A program made the translations under genes and the position numbers. Positions 7,690 through 16,955 of a stretch of DNA of 64,000 nucleotides are shown here, piece after piece (positions within the stretch are counted from its first letter, which is position 1; each line of letters begins with the position of its first letter). This stretch comes from Streptomyces sp. 1222.5 (GTDB lineage Bacteria > Actinomycetota > Actinomycetes > Streptomycetales > Streptomycetaceae), in the NCBI RefSeq assembly GCF_900105245.1, contig NZ_FNSZ01000001.1, positions 4,092,001 through 4,156,000 of the forward strand. The letters are read 5' to 3'. Below the pieces are notes generated by a model that made no database searches, was not told the origin of the DNA, and was given only the letters and a program-made list of their open reading frames with translations.

Positions 7690-9336
7690 GTGAGACAGCA
7701 GCTCCACGTCACCGGTGCCTCCCCCACTCCCCGCCGGACGGCCGTGCGCGCCGCCGCCCTGATCGGCTCGGCCGCGATGGTCGTCCTCGCACTGCAGAAC
7801 GGCGCCGCGAACGCCGCCCCCGCCGCACACCCCTCAGGCGCTCGCGCGGTCGCGCTGAGCGCCCCGGCCCGCGCCGCCGCCCTGGAGTCCGCCCAGGACC
7901 ACGCCGGCGCGGCGGCGCACGCACTCGGCCTGGGCGCCAAGGAGAAGCTCGTCGCCCGTGACGTGGTCGAGGACGCGGACGGCACCGTGCACACCCGCTA
8001 CGAGCGCACCTACGCCGGGCTGCCCGTGCTCGGCGGCGACCTGGTCACCCACGTGGCGAAGAGCGGCACGCTCAAGGGCGTCAGCAAGGCGACCGGGGCG
8101 CGGATATCCGTGCCGTCCACCACCGCCGCCGTGTCCCCGGCCGGCGCGCGGAAGAGCGCCCTGAAGGCAGCCGGCGTTGCCGAGGCCACCGCCTCCGCCT
8201 CCCGCAAGGTCGTCTGGGCCGCGGGCACCAAGCCGGTCCTCGCCTACGAGTCCGTCGTCACGGGCGTCCGGCACGACGGCACCCCGAGCGAGCGGCACGT
8301 CATATCCGACGCCACGACCGGCAAGGAGATCTACTCCTACGAGGCCATCGACACCGGCACGGGCACCAGCCGGTACAGCGGCACGGTCCCGCTCGGCACC
8401 ACCGCCACCGCGGGCGGCGGCTACGACCTGACCGACGGTGGCCGCGGCGGCCACAGGACGTACGACCTGAACGGCGGCACGAACGGCACGGGCACGCTCT
8501 TCCACGACGCGGACGACGCCTGGGGCGACGGCACCGTGAACAGCCGCCAGACCGCCGCCGTCGACGCCGCCTACGGTGCGGCCGTCACCTGGGACTTCTA
8601 CAAGTCGGCGTTCAACCGCAACGGCATCGCGGGCGACGGCAGGGCCGCCTACTCCCGGGTCCACTACGGCAACGCCTACGTCAACGCCTTCTGGAACGAC
8701 AGCTGCTTCTGCATGACGTACGGCGACGGCCAGGGCAACGTCAACCCGCTGACGTCACTGGACGTCGCCGGCCACGAGATGAGCCACGGCCTGACCGCGG
8801 CCACCGCCGGGCTGAAGTACAGCCGGGAGTCGGGCGGCCTGAACGAGGCCACGTCCGACATCCTCGGCACGTCGGTGGAGTTCTTCGCGAACAACAGCGC
8901 CGACACCGGGGACTACCTCATCGGCGAGAAGATCGACATCAACGGCGACGGCACCCCGCTGCGCTACATGGACAGGCCCAGCAAGGACGGCGGCTCCGCC
9001 GACTACTGGTCCAAGTCGGTCGGCCGTCTCGACGTCCACTACTCCTCGGGCGTCGCCAACCACTTCTTCTACCTGCTGAGCGAGGGCAGCGGCGCGAAGA
9101 CGGTCAACGGGGTCGCCTACGACTCCCCGACCTACGACGGATCGGCCGTGACCGGCATCGGCCGGACCAAGGCGTACCAGATCTGGTACAAGGCGCTCAG
9201 CACCTACTTCACCTCGTCGACCGACTACGCGGGCGCCCGCACCGGCACCCTCCGGGCGGCGGCCGACCTGTACGGGTCGGGCAGCGCCGAGTACCACGCG
9301 GTGGCGGCCGCCTGGACGGCCGTGAACGTCAAGTAA
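7690..9336 (+). CDS. Secreted M4 (thermolysin-like) neutral metallopeptidase
   Basis: The 548-aa preproprotein has a twin-Arg-like/Sec signal peptide (about residues 1-37, ending ANAAPA). An FTP/PepSY propeptide covers about residues 38-210. The mature M4 domain carries the zinc site HEMSH near residue 362, the third ligand Glu in GGLNEATSD near 385 and the catalytic His region DVHYSSGVANHFFYLLSEG. All catalytic residues are intact. GTG 7690 has a strong AAGGAG site 6 bp upstream, which decides the start over the longer frame. It is secreted, and convergent with an M1 aminopeptidase gene, so the two may together degrade external protein. An AT-rich stretch at 7560-7600 with repeated TGTCA probably holds the promoter. 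Confidence 0.93.
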   Translation: MRQQLHVTGASPTPRRTAVRAAALIGSAAMVVLALQNGAANAAPAAHPSGARAVALSAPARAAALESAQDHAGAAAHALGLGAKEKLVARDVVEDADGTVHTRYERTYAGLPVLGGDLVTHVAKSGTLKGVSKATGARISVPSTTAAVSPAGARKSALKAAGVAEATASASRKVVWAAGTKPVLAYESVVTGVRHDGTPSERHVISDATTGKEIYSYEAIDTGTGTSRYSGTVPLGTTATAGGGYDLTDGGRGGHRTYDLNGGTNGTGTLFHDADDAWGDGTVNSRQTAAVDAAYGAAVTWDFYKSAFNRNGIAGDGRAAYSRVHYGNAYVNAFWNDSCFCMTYGDGQGNVNPLTSLDVAGHEMSHGLTAATAGLKYSRESGGLNEATSDILGTSVEFFANNSADTGDYLIGEKIDINGDGTPLRYMDRPSKDGGSADYWSKSVGRLDVHYSSGVANHFFYLLSEGSGAKTVNGVAYDSPTYDGSAVTGIGRTKAYQIWYKALSTYFTSSTDYAGARTGTLRAAADLYGSGSAEYHAVAAAWTAVNVK

Positions 9337-9375
9337 CCGCGTCCGCGGGCCGGGTACGGCGAGCCGGGCCGCCCC

Positions 9376-10767
9376 TCACGGGTGGGCCGGCTTGCCGTCC
9401 CCGTACAGCCAGTCCCGCCAGATCCCGCGGAAGTCGTGGTCCGGCGCCCGCTTCTGCACGTACGCGGTGAACTCGGCGGTGCTCGCACTGCCGTGGCGGT
9501 GGGCGGCCGCCCAGCCCTTGAGGAGGTCCCAGAAGGCCTCGTCACCGATCTTCTGCCGGATCTTCTGCAGGACCATGGCCCCGCGCTGGTAGACGGGGCT
9601 GTCGGAGATGTGCGCGGCGCTGGACGGCTTCGCCGGCGGGAACGCCCAGACTTCCTCGTGGTCCCCCTCGTAGTACTCGTCGAAGGTCTCCTGGGCGCTC
9701 TTGCCGCCGAAGTCCTCCCGGTACAGCCACTCCGCGTAGGTCGCGAAGCCCTCGTTGAGCCACATGTCCCGCCAGCTCTTCGGCGTGACCGAGTCGCCGT
9801 ACCACTGGTGGGCGAGTTCGTGGACGAGGGTGGAGGTGTCGGGAGCGCCCGGGAAGACCGGCCGGGTCTGGGCCTCCAGGGCGTACTTCACGTCCTCCGG
9901 GCGGTCGACGACGGCACCGGTGGAGGAGAACGGGTACGGCCCGAAGTTGTACTCCTCCCACTTGATGATCTCGGGGATCTTCGCGAGCACCTTCTCGCTC
10001 GCCTTCGCCTGGGTCGGGTCCACGGCCGTGAGGACCGGCAGCCCGTGCGGGCCCTCGGTCCGGGTCATCGTGAAGTGCCCGACGGCGACCGTCGCGAGAT
10101 AGCTCGCCATCGGCTGCGCCATGTGCCAGGCGTACGTCGTGCGGCCCCCCTTGGTGCTCCGGCTCGTCAACTCGCCGTTGGACACCGCCTGGAGGCCCTT
10201 CGGGACGGTGACCGTGATGTCGTAGGCCGCCTTGTCGGACGGATGGTCGTCGCCGGGGAACCAGGCCATGGAGCCGACGGGTTCACCGAGGCCGAGGGCG
10301 CCGTCGGCGGTGGGCAGCCAGCCCTCCGCGGAGCCGTCGGGGTCGGTGAGGGTACGCGGGGTGCCCGAGTAGCGCACGGTCGTGCTGAAGGTCTCGCCCT
10401 TGCGGAGGTCGTCGTGGGGCCGGACGGTGAGTTCCTGCCCGGCACGGCTGAAGCGGGCCTTCCTGCCCTCGACGGTGACCGACTCGACGCGCAGGCCCAC
10501 GAGATCGAGGTCGAAGGCGGACAGGTCCTTGGTGGCACGGGCGGTGATGACGGCCGTACCGGTGAGGTGGCGGCCCGCGGGGGTGTAGTCCAGGGTGAGG
10601 GCGTAGTGGCCGACGTCGTAACCGCCGTTGCCCGCCTTCGGGAAGTACGGATCACGTACGCCGGAACCGCCCGGGGTGCCGTGCACGCCGCCGTCGCACG
10701 CCGTGCCGGTGAGGGCGAGGGCCAGCAGCGCCGAGACGGCCGGGACAAGGCGTAAGGATCTGGACAT
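9376..10767 (-). CDS. M1-family metallo-aminopeptidase, lipoprotein
   Basis: The 463-aa product begins with a lipoprotein signal peptide whose lipobox is LTGTAC (Cys near residue 23), so it should be anchored outside the membrane. The N-terminal beta-sandwich domain is followed by a gluzincin domain with HELAHQWYGDSVTPKSW near residue 314 and NEGFATYAEW about 20 residues later, giving both His ligands and the Glu ligand. A GXMEN-type exopeptidase motif is not obvious; the equivalent place reads ALEAQTRPVF. That may mean altered N-terminal recognition. It is convergent with the secreted M4 peptidase gene, 39 bp apart. Confidence 0.88.
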   Translation of the reverse strand: MSRSLRLVPAVSALLALALTGTACDGGVHGTPGGSGVRDPYFPKAGNGGYDVGHYALTLDYTPAGRHLTGTAVITARATKDLSAFDLDLVGLRVESVTVEGRKARFSRAGQELTVRPHDDLRKGETFSTTVRYSGTPRTLTDPDGSAEGWLPTADGALGLGEPVGSMAWFPGDDHPSDKAAYDITVTVPKGLQAVSNGELTSRSTKGGRTTYAWHMAQPMASYLATVAVGHFTMTRTEGPHGLPVLTAVDPTQAKASEKVLAKIPEIIKWEEYNFGPYPFSSTGAVVDRPEDVKYALEAQTRPVFPGAPDTSTLVHELAHQWYGDSVTPKSWRDMWLNEGFATYAEWLYREDFGGKSAQETFDEYYEGDHEEVWAFPPAKPSSAAHISDSPVYQRGAMVLQKIRQKIGDEAFWDLLKGWAAAHRHGSASTAEFTAYVQKRAPDHDFRGIWRDWLYGDGKPAHP

Positions 10768-10837
10768 GTCAGTGATCCTATAGACCCGCGTGCACCGGAC
10801 CGGGGGCCGCGGTGGCGGGCGTGACACCATCTCTGTC

Positions 10838-11338
10838 GTGCTCGACATCGGCTACGCCCTCTCCAACCGGTTCCCCGACCCGCCGCAGACCGACTACCGC
10901 CGCGCGGACGTCCACGCGCTGCGGCACGACCTGTTCTGCGGAGACGTCTACCTCGCGGACACCAAGACCGACCGGGAGCTGTCCACAGCCTGGGGATGGG
11001 TGCCGGTGCTCGACTTCGCGTGGGCACTGTGCGACATCGCGGAGCAGCTGGACCGGGACCCGATGGGCTCCCGCGCCGCCCGGCCGCAGCGGGCGGAGCT
11101 GGACTTCACCGAGTCCACCGACCGCATGCTCTTCGAGCGCCGCTTCGGCTGGGTCGACATCACCTCCGACTGGAGTCCGGCCGAGGAGCCCCCGCTGTCC
11201 TTCGCCCACACCGAACTCCGCCGTGAGGCACGCGACTTCCTCCAGGACCTCGTCGCGGACCTCACCGACCTCCACGACGACCTCGCGGAGAACCCGGCGA
11301 TCTGGACCCTCCAGGCCCGCTTCCCCCGGGTGACGTGA
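10838..11338 (+). CDS. Conserved hypothetical protein
   Basis: The 166-aa product starts at GTG 10838 (VLDIGYALSNRFPDPP). It is acidic and Asp/Trp-rich with no signal peptide or membrane segment. Features include GWVPVLDFAWALCDIAEQL and FTESTDRMLFERRFGWVDI. I do not recognise a named domain. It lies divergent to the M1 peptidase gene (70 bp apart) and convergent with the pentapeptide-repeat gene. Its codon use looks like that of real neighbouring genes. Confidence 0.7.
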   Translation: MLDIGYALSNRFPDPPQTDYRRADVHALRHDLFCGDVYLADTKTDRELSTAWGWVPVLDFAWALCDIAEQLDRDPMGSRAARPQRAELDFTESTDRMLFERRFGWVDITSDWSPAEEPPLSFAHTELRREARDFLQDLVADLTDLHDDLAENPAIWTLQARFPRVT

Positions 11339-11352
11339 GCGCGGCCCGTCCA

Positions 11353-12042
11353 TCACTCCACCCGGATCCCCAGCTCGGCCGCCAGGAACGGAGCCAGGTC
11401 GAGCAGCTGCCCGGTACTGATCACCGCCCCCGACAGCCGGTCCAGACCGCGCACGATCTCCAGCGGGACGGCCCCGCGCAGATCCACGTCCGTCAGCGCC
11501 GCGCCACCGAAGTCGGCCCCCTTCAGGGCGCAGTCGACGAACTCCACCCGCTCCAGGCTCGCGCCCGCGAAGTCCGGCTCGACCAGCACGCAGGAGTCGA
11601 AGACGACGTCCCGCAGACGGGCCTCGCGCAGGTTGAGGTAGTCCAGCTTGCCGCCCCGGACCACGACCCGCTCCAGCACCGCCCCGTGCAACTGCGTCCC
11701 GCCGAGGCGCGCGTCGACCAGCTCGACGTCGCGGAACGTGGACTCGGCGAGATGCGTACCGACCCCCCGCAGCCCGGTCAGCACCGAGTCCAGCACCCGG
11801 GCCCGGCCCAGCGCCGTCTCGTCCACCACGCACCCGGTCAGCGCGCAGTCCATGAACCGCGCGCCCACCCCGTCGTGCCCGGCGAGGTCCGCCTCACGGA
11901 ACTCCAGTCCGTCGTAGTCACCGTCGGGCTCCAGCCCACCCCCGGCCCACGGCCGAAGGGGCGGCAGCCTCAGCTCCGGCCGTCGCGCACCCTTCACCCC
12001 TGCCCGGGCCGCCGGCCCGCCACCCGTCGCTCTCCTCGCCAT
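11353..12042 (-). CDS. Pentapeptide-repeat protein
   Basis: From about residue 45 to 200 of this 229-aa protein, A(D/N)LXX-type repeats recur every five residues: LEFREADLAG, LREARLRDVVFDSCV, LERVEFVDCALKGADFGGAALTDVDL. These form a right-handed quadrilateral beta-helix. Some family members mimic DNA and bind gyrase, but most have unknown targets. ATG 12042 is chosen; further upstream frame is unrelated. The C-terminus (RGLDRLSGAVISTGQLLDLAPFLAAELGI) is a non-repeat tail. Confidence 0.88.
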   Translation of the reverse strand: MARRATGGGPAARAGVKGARRPELRLPPLRPWAGGGLEPDGDYDGLEFREADLAGHDGVGARFMDCALTGCVVDETALGRARVLDSVLTGLRGVGTHLAESTFRDVELVDARLGGTQLHGAVLERVVVRGGKLDYLNLREARLRDVVFDSCVLVEPDFAGASLERVEFVDCALKGADFGGAALTDVDLRGAVPLEIVRGLDRLSGAVISTGQLLDLAPFLAAELGIRVE

Positions 12043-12086
12043 GCCCCCATGCTGCACCCCGCCACTGACAACGCCCGGGCCCGCCC

Positions 12087-12112
12087 TTGACCTCAAGTGC
12101 GCTTGAGGTCGG
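12087..12112 (+). promoter_or_regulatory. SoxR box in promoter of quinone oxidoreductase gene
   Basis: A perfect inverted repeat GACCTCAAG-TGCG-CTTGAGGTC covers 12089-12110. It overlaps a TTGACC -35-like hexamer at 12087. This matches the Streptomyces SoxR operator pattern CCTCAAG-N4-CTTGAGG. The box is 44 bp before the start of the oxidoreductase gene. Its S. coelicolor counterpart (SCO4266, from memory) is an established SoxR target induced by redox-active pigments. Confidence 0.85.
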
Positions 12113-12153
12113 AGGGTGGCCGGTGGAAACGCAGCCACCTCACCGGGGGTCCC

Positions 12154-13125
12154 ATGCACGCCGTCCGTCTCCACGCCTTCGGCCCGGCCGAGAACCTGAC
12201 CTACGAAGAGGTCGCGGACCCCGTCCCCGGCCCCGGGCAGGTGCGCGTCGCGGTCGCCGCGGCCGGGGTGCACCTGCTGGACGCGGCCCTGCGGGAGGGC
12301 CGCCCGGGTCCGCTGCCCGCACCGCCCGTCCTGCCGACCGTGCCCGGCCGCGAGGTCGCGGGCACCGTGGACGCGCTCGGCGACGGCACCGACGCCACCT
12401 GGCTGGGCCGGCGGGTGGTGGCCCACCTGGGCACCGTCCCCGGGGGCTACGCGGAACTCGCCGTCACCGGGGCCGACCGCCTCCACGAGATCCCGGAGGG
12501 CCTGGACCCCGCCGCCGCCGTGGCCATGATCGGCACCGGGCGTACGGCCCTGGGGATCACGGGGTTCGCGGAACCCGGACCGGACGACGTGGTGGTCGTA
12601 CCGGCCGCGGCGGGCGGCATCGGCACGCTGCTGGTCCAGTACGCCAAGAACGCCGGGGCGACGGTCGTCGGCCTCGCGGGCGGAGCGCGGAAGACCGCCC
12701 GCGTCCGCGCGAACGGCGCCGACCTCGCCGTGGACTACACCGCCCCCGGCTGGCCCGCCGAGGTCCGCGCCCGCCTCGCCGGGCGGCCGGCCACCATCGT
12801 CTACGACGGCGTCGGCGGCACGGTCGCGGAAGAGGCCGTCGCCCTGCTCGGCCCCGGCGGCCGGCACCTCGTCTTCGGCTGGTCCGCGGAAGGCGTCGGT
12901 ACCGGCGGGGGCCATGTCGTCGACGGCCTGACCGAGAGCGTCCTCGGCCCGCGCATGCTCCAGCGGGCGGGCGGCCTGCGCGCGCTCGAACTGCGCGCCC
13001 TGGACGAGGCCGCCCGCGGCCGGCTCCGCCCGGCCGTCACCCGGTTCCCGCTCGCCGAGGCCGCCGCCGCGCACCGGGCGCTGGAGAACCGCCGTACGAC
13101 GGGAAAGGTGGTGCTGGAACCATGA
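12154..13125 (+). CDS. Zinc-type MDR quinone oxidoreductase, SoxR regulon
   Basis: The 323-aa protein belongs to the quinone oxidoreductase branch of the medium-chain dehydrogenases. It has the GroES-like N-terminus MHAVRLHAFGPAENLTYEEV, the motif VPGREVAGTVDALGDG and a Rossmann NADPH site AAAGGIGTLLVQYAKNAGA near residue 155. The catalytic zinc Cys residues of alcohol dehydrogenases are absent, as expected for quinone reductases. It should reduce quinones or redox-cycling pigments with NADPH. A SoxR box upstream indicates induction by redox-active compounds such as actinorhodin-type pigments. Confidence 0.9.
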   Translation: MHAVRLHAFGPAENLTYEEVADPVPGPGQVRVAVAAAGVHLLDAALREGRPGPLPAPPVLPTVPGREVAGTVDALGDGTDATWLGRRVVAHLGTVPGGYAELAVTGADRLHEIPEGLDPAAAVAMIGTGRTALGITGFAEPGPDDVVVVPAAAGGIGTLLVQYAKNAGATVVGLAGGARKTARVRANGADLAVDYTAPGWPAEVRARLAGRPATIVYDGVGGTVAEEAVALLGPGGRHLVFGWSAEGVGTGGGHVVDGLTESVLGPRMLQRAGGLRALELRALDEAARGRLRPAVTRFPLAEAAAAHRALENRRTTGKVVLEP

Positions 13126-13208
13126 GGCACCGGCCCCCACCCGGCACCCCCGCGAACCACGAGCCCCACCCGGATGCGATACGCACCGATTCGTGGTCTT
13201 CTGACCGG

Positions 13209-14726
13209 ATGAGTATCGGCCGAACGGGTGAGACCGGAGACCCCTCCGCGACCACGGCGAGCGGAACCGATCCGCACCGGTGGTGGGGCCTCGTCGTCAT
13301 CGCCCTCGCCCAGCTGATGGTGGTCCTCGACGCGACGATCGTGAACATCGCGCTCCCCTCCGCCCAGCGCGCCCTGCACATGTCCGACGGCAACCGGCAA
13401 TGGGTCATCACCGCCTACACCCTGGCCTTCGGCGGCCTGCTCCTCCTCGGCGGCCGCATCGCCGACCTCGCCGGACGCAAACGCACCTTCGTCATCGGGC
13501 TCATCGGCTTCGCCGCCGCCTCCGCACTCGGCGGCGCCGCCACCGGCTCCGGCATGCTCTTCGGCGCCCGCGCCCTCCAGGGCGCCTTCGCCGCCGTCCT
13601 CGCCCCCTCCGCGCTCAGCCTGCTGACCACGACCTTCACCGACCCCCGCGAACGCGGCAAGGCCTTCGGCATCTACGGCGCCCTCGCCGGCAGCGGCTCG
13701 GCGATCGGCTTCATCGTCGGCGGCCTGCTCACCGAATACCTCAACTGGCGCTGGTGCCTCTACGTCAACGTGCCCATCGCCGTCGCCGCCGTCCTCGGCG
13801 CCTCCGCCCTGCTCCACGACCGCCCCGGCCGCACCGACGCCCGCCTCGACATACCCGGCGCGGTCCTCGGCTGCGGCGGCCTCGTCGCGATCGTCTACGG
13901 CTTCAGCGAGGCCGAACCGCGCGGCTGGACCGACCCCCTCGTCCTCACCCTGTTCGCGGCCGGCGCCGTCCTGCTCGCCGCCTTCGTCTGGTGGCAGAGC
14001 CGGGCCCCCCACCCCCTCCTGCCGCTGCACATCATCCGCGACCGCAACCGCGCCGGCTGCTTCCTGACGATGATGCTCGCCGTGATCGGCATGTTCGGGC
14101 TGTTCCTGTTCATGACCTACTACCTCCAGGTCATCCTCGGCTACTCCCCCGTCAAGGCCGGCCTGGCGTTCCTGCCGCTCACGGCCGCCATCATCACCGG
14201 ATCCACCCAGATCTCCGCCCGCCTGCTCAGCCACGTGGCCCCGCGCGTGCTGATGGTCCCCGGCCAGCTCCTCGCCGCCTCCGGCCTGCTGCTCCTGACC
14301 CGGATGACCGTCCACTCGTCCTACACCGGCGAGATCCTCCCCGCCCTCGTCCTGCTCGGCCTCGGCATGGGCCTGACCTTCATGCCGGTCTTCGCCACGG
14401 CCACCGCCGGCGTCGCACCGCGCGACGCCGGAGTCACCTCCGCGACCGTCAACACCTCCCAGCAGGTCGGCGGCTCCATCGGCACCGCCCTGCTGAACAC
14501 CGTCGCCACCACCAGCAGCGCCGCCTACATCACCGCCCACCTGCACGACCCGGCCCACCGGGCCGCCGTCGTCCCCGAGGGCGTGGTGCACGGCTACACC
14601 GTCGCCATCTGGTGGGCGGCCGGCGTGATGCTCCTCGCCGGACTGATCGCGGGCCTGATGGTCACCGCCAAGGCCCCCGGACACGGCGCACCGGCCAAGG
14701 CGCCCGTCCCCGAATCGGTGACCTGA
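13209..14726 (+). CDS. MFS drug efflux transporter (EmrB/QacA, DHA2 type)
   Basis: The 505-aa membrane protein has the 14-helix DHA2 layout. Motif D1 is LDATIVNIALPSAQ in helix 1. Motif A is GGRIADLAGRKRTF after helix 2. Motif C-like sequence is GSAIGFIVGGLLTEYLNWRWCLYVNVP. It should export drugs or other hydrophobic compounds by proton antiport. ATG 13209 is chosen because the long upstream frame overlaps the preceding gene in another frame. It follows the SoxR-box oxidoreductase by 83 bp in the same direction, so redox-controlled read-through is possible. Confidence 0.92.
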   Translation: MSIGRTGETGDPSATTASGTDPHRWWGLVVIALAQLMVVLDATIVNIALPSAQRALHMSDGNRQWVITAYTLAFGGLLLLGGRIADLAGRKRTFVIGLIGFAAASALGGAATGSGMLFGARALQGAFAAVLAPSALSLLTTTFTDPRERGKAFGIYGALAGSGSAIGFIVGGLLTEYLNWRWCLYVNVPIAVAAVLGASALLHDRPGRTDARLDIPGAVLGCGGLVAIVYGFSEAEPRGWTDPLVLTLFAAGAVLLAAFVWWQSRAPHPLLPLHIIRDRNRAGCFLTMMLAVIGMFGLFLFMTYYLQVILGYSPVKAGLAFLPLTAAIITGSTQISARLLSHVAPRVLMVPGQLLAASGLLLLTRMTVHSSYTGEILPALVLLGLGMGLTFMPVFATATAGVAPRDAGVTSATVNTSQQVGGSIGTALLNTVATTSSAAYITAHLHDPAHRAAVVPEGVVHGYTVAIWWAAGVMLLAGLIAGLMVTAKAPGHGAPAKAPVPESVT

Positions 14727-14767
14727 CCCGCCGGCCGCCCCCGAAACGCCGCTCCGGGGCCGCGCCG

Positions 14768-16174
14768 TCAGCCTCGGCCCGCCACCCGGTCCGCGAACCT
14801 CGCGAGCCGCGACGACTCCACCGCCGGGTGCAGCCGCTCCCGCCGGTCGGCGGCGCGGTACGTGGCGTACATGCCGTGCACCCCGAGCCAGCGGAACGGC
14901 TCCGGCTCCCACCGGCGCACCTTGTGGTTCACCCACGGCAGCTCCGTCAGCTCCGTACGGCCACCCTGCCCGGAGTCCTGCTGCACCAGGTCGCGCAGGG
15001 TACGGGCCGCCAGGTTCGCCGTGGCGACGCCCGAACCGACGTACCCGCCCGCCCAGCCCAGACCCGTCGAGCGGTCCAGGGTCACCGTGGCGCACCAGTC
15101 CCGCGGCACACCCAGCACCCCCGACCAGGCGTGCTCGACCCGCGCCCCCACCAGCGACGGGAAGAAACGGGTCAGGATCTCCCGCAGCGCCTCGACCGTC
15201 GCCGCCTGCGTGCGCCCGTCGTTGTCCGTCCGCGAACCGAACCGGTACGGCACCCCGCGCCCACCGAGCGCGATCCGCCCGTCGGCCGTGCGCTGGGCGT
15301 ACATGTAGGCGTGCGCCATGTCCCCCAGCGTCTCCCGCCCGTCCCAGCCGATCCCCGCCCACTGCTCCTCGGTCAGCGGCTCGGTCGCGATCATCGACGA
15401 GTTCATCGGCAGCCACGTCCGCCGCTGTCCCTTCAGCGACGCGGTGAAGCCCTCCGTGCAGCGCAGCACATACGCGGCCCGCACCGTGCCGTACGGGGTG
15501 ACGGCGTGCCGCGGGCGTATCTCGGTCACCGGCGTCGACTCGTGGATCGTCACCCCGAGCCCCTCCACGACGGACGCGAGCCCCTTCACCAGCTTCACCG
15601 GATGCAGCCGCGCACCGTGCGGCGTCCACGACGAGCCGACCGCGTCCGCCACCCTGATCCGTGCCGCCGTCTCCCGCGCGCCGAACAGCTCCCGGTCCTT
15701 CTCGCCGTACGACAGCTCGTGCTCGTGGAACTCCTTCAGCCGCGCCAACTGGGCCGGCGTCGTGGCCACTTCGAGCACACCGCCCCGGTGCACGTCCGCC
15801 TCGACGCCCTCCGCGGCGGCGACCGCGATCACCTCGCCGACGGTGTCGTTCATCGCCCTCTGCAACCGCACGGCCGCTTCGTGGCCGTGCAGCCGCGCGT
15901 ACCGGTCACGGCCCGCGATGCCGTTGTACAGCCAGCCGCCGTTGCGGCCCGAGGCGCCGTACCCGCAGAACTTCTGCTCCAGCACCGTGATCCGCAGGAA
16001 GGGAGCCGCCTTCTTCAGGTAGTACGCGGTCCACAGACCCGTGTACCCGCCGCCCACGACGACCACGTCCGCCGACGCGTCCCCGGACAGCGGCTCCCGC
16101 ACCGCCGGAAGACCGTCGTCGGCGTACCAGAAGGAGACCCCACCGTTGACGACACCGCTTGCCGAGCTGCTCAT
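14768..16174 (-). CDS. FAD-dependent oxidoreductase (DAO family)
   Basis: The 468-aa protein has a DAO-type FAD site, VVVVGGGYTGLWTAYYLKK, near residues 36-54, followed by VLEQKFCGYGASGRNGG typical of amino-acid or amine oxidases acting on N-methyl or amino compounds. The C-terminal FAD contact GYVGSGVATANLAARTL is present. The substrate is not known. The start codon overlaps the stop of the upstream rhomboid-like gene (ATGA at 16171-16174), so the two are translationally coupled. Confidence 0.9.
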   Translation of the reverse strand: MSSSASGVVNGGVSFWYADDGLPAVREPLSGDASADVVVVGGGYTGLWTAYYLKKAAPFLRITVLEQKFCGYGASGRNGGWLYNGIAGRDRYARLHGHEAAVRLQRAMNDTVGEVIAVAAAEGVEADVHRGGVLEVATTPAQLARLKEFHEHELSYGEKDRELFGARETAARIRVADAVGSSWTPHGARLHPVKLVKGLASVVEGLGVTIHESTPVTEIRPRHAVTPYGTVRAAYVLRCTEGFTASLKGQRRTWLPMNSSMIATEPLTEEQWAGIGWDGRETLGDMAHAYMYAQRTADGRIALGGRGVPYRFGSRTDNDGRTQAATVEALREILTRFFPSLVGARVEHAWSGVLGVPRDWCATVTLDRSTGLGWAGGYVGSGVATANLAARTLRDLVQQDSGQGGRTELTELPWVNHKVRRWEPEPFRWLGVHGMYATYRAADRRERLHPAVESSRLARFADRVAGRG

Positions 16175-16884
16175 GCCCGGGACGCTAACCCGTCGGACCG
16201 ACCGGTGTCTCCTTCGGATTCCGTGCTTTTCCGCCGCCCCCGGACCAGCGGAAAGCAGCTCAGCCCGATCAGCACCGCGACGAGATGACCGAAGTCCGTG
16301 AAACTCGGCTCCGCGGCCAGCGGCAGTCCGAAGAACACCAGGACCGCCGCCAGATACGCGTACCGCCAGGGCACGGGAATCCGGTACGTCAGCACCGCGA
16401 TCACCCCCGCCAGCGCGTAACTCACCCCGACATCCAGCGTGTTGACGGCCGAGCGCGGAGCCACGCCGTCCCGGATCGCCATCAGCAGCACTCCTTCGCT
16501 GATCAGTGTCGCCAGCACGTGCGCCAGCGCGCACACCGCCAGCCACCGGGGCGTGGCCAGCCAGCGTTCGGCCGGCGCGTGGAACACCGTGTACAGCACC
16601 GCGTACGGGATCCAGTGCCCGCTGTCGATCCACATCGCGCTCGCCACCAGCACCCGCACGGGGGTGCGCGACAGCTCGTGGATGTTGGTCGACCGCTGCC
16701 GCAGGAAATGCTCCTCGAACTCCGGCGACATGTGGTGCAGCGTGACCGTGGTGATGAACAGGACCCCCAGCCACACGTACGTGCCGGGAGCACTGCGGAC
16801 GTAAGCCCACACCCCGCTCATACGCCGGTGAATTCGCATGAGCCGATTCACGCACGCCGGTGTCGCCCGGCTCGTCATTGACAT
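16171..16884 (-). CDS. Rhomboid-like multi-pass membrane protein
   Basis: The 237-aa protein has about six hydrophobic segments, the first at about residues 34-50 (YVWLGVLFITTVTLHHM). The layout resembles the rhomboid-like family found in actinobacteria. The typical rhomboid GxSG catalytic serine motif and a paired His are not clearly seen, so protease activity is doubtful. The C-terminus is basic then acidic and short. It forms a two-gene operon with the FAD oxidoreductase through a 4-bp ATGA overlap. The start could be at a later Met, since MSMTSRATPACVNRLMRIHRRM contains several. Confidence 0.75.
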   Translation of the reverse strand: MSMTSRATPACVNRLMRIHRRMSGVWAYVRSAPGTYVWLGVLFITTVTLHHMSPEFEEHFLRQRSTNIHELSRTPVRVLVASAMWIDSGHWIPYAVLYTVFHAPAERWLATPRWLAVCALAHVLATLISEGVLLMAIRDGVAPRSAVNTLDVGVSYALAGVIAVLTYRIPVPWRYAYLAAVLVFFGLPLAAEPSFTDFGHLVAVLIGLSCFPLVRGRRKSTESEGDTGRSDGLASRA

Positions 16885-16915
16885 CCCCGGTGCCCCGGCC
16901 GGCCACCACCGGCCA

Positions 16916-16950
16916 TAAAAAAGCCCAGGTGGGACCCCGTCCCACCTGGA
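16916..16950 (-). terminator. Original terminator of tRNA-Thr, now separated from it
   Basis: Read on the minus strand, the hairpin CCAGGTGGGAC/GTCCCACCTGG is followed by six T residues. It lies directly next to the left copy of the tRNA-Thr 3' end. This is the usual arrangement downstream of a Streptomyces tRNA gene, so it marks the original chromosomal flank of the target site. Confidence 0.8.
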
Positions 16951-16955
16951 CCACT

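Noticed and set aside
12801..15629. 942-residue minus-strand open frame
   Set aside because: It spans the oxidoreductase and MFS genes on the other strand and is very Gly/Ala/Arg-rich; high GC leaves few stops. The motif-bearing frames are the real genes.
13280..16288. 1002-residue plus-strand open frame
   Set aside because: A shadow frame of the MFS gene and the opposite-strand FAD oxidoreductase, with Arg/Pro-rich translation and no domain.
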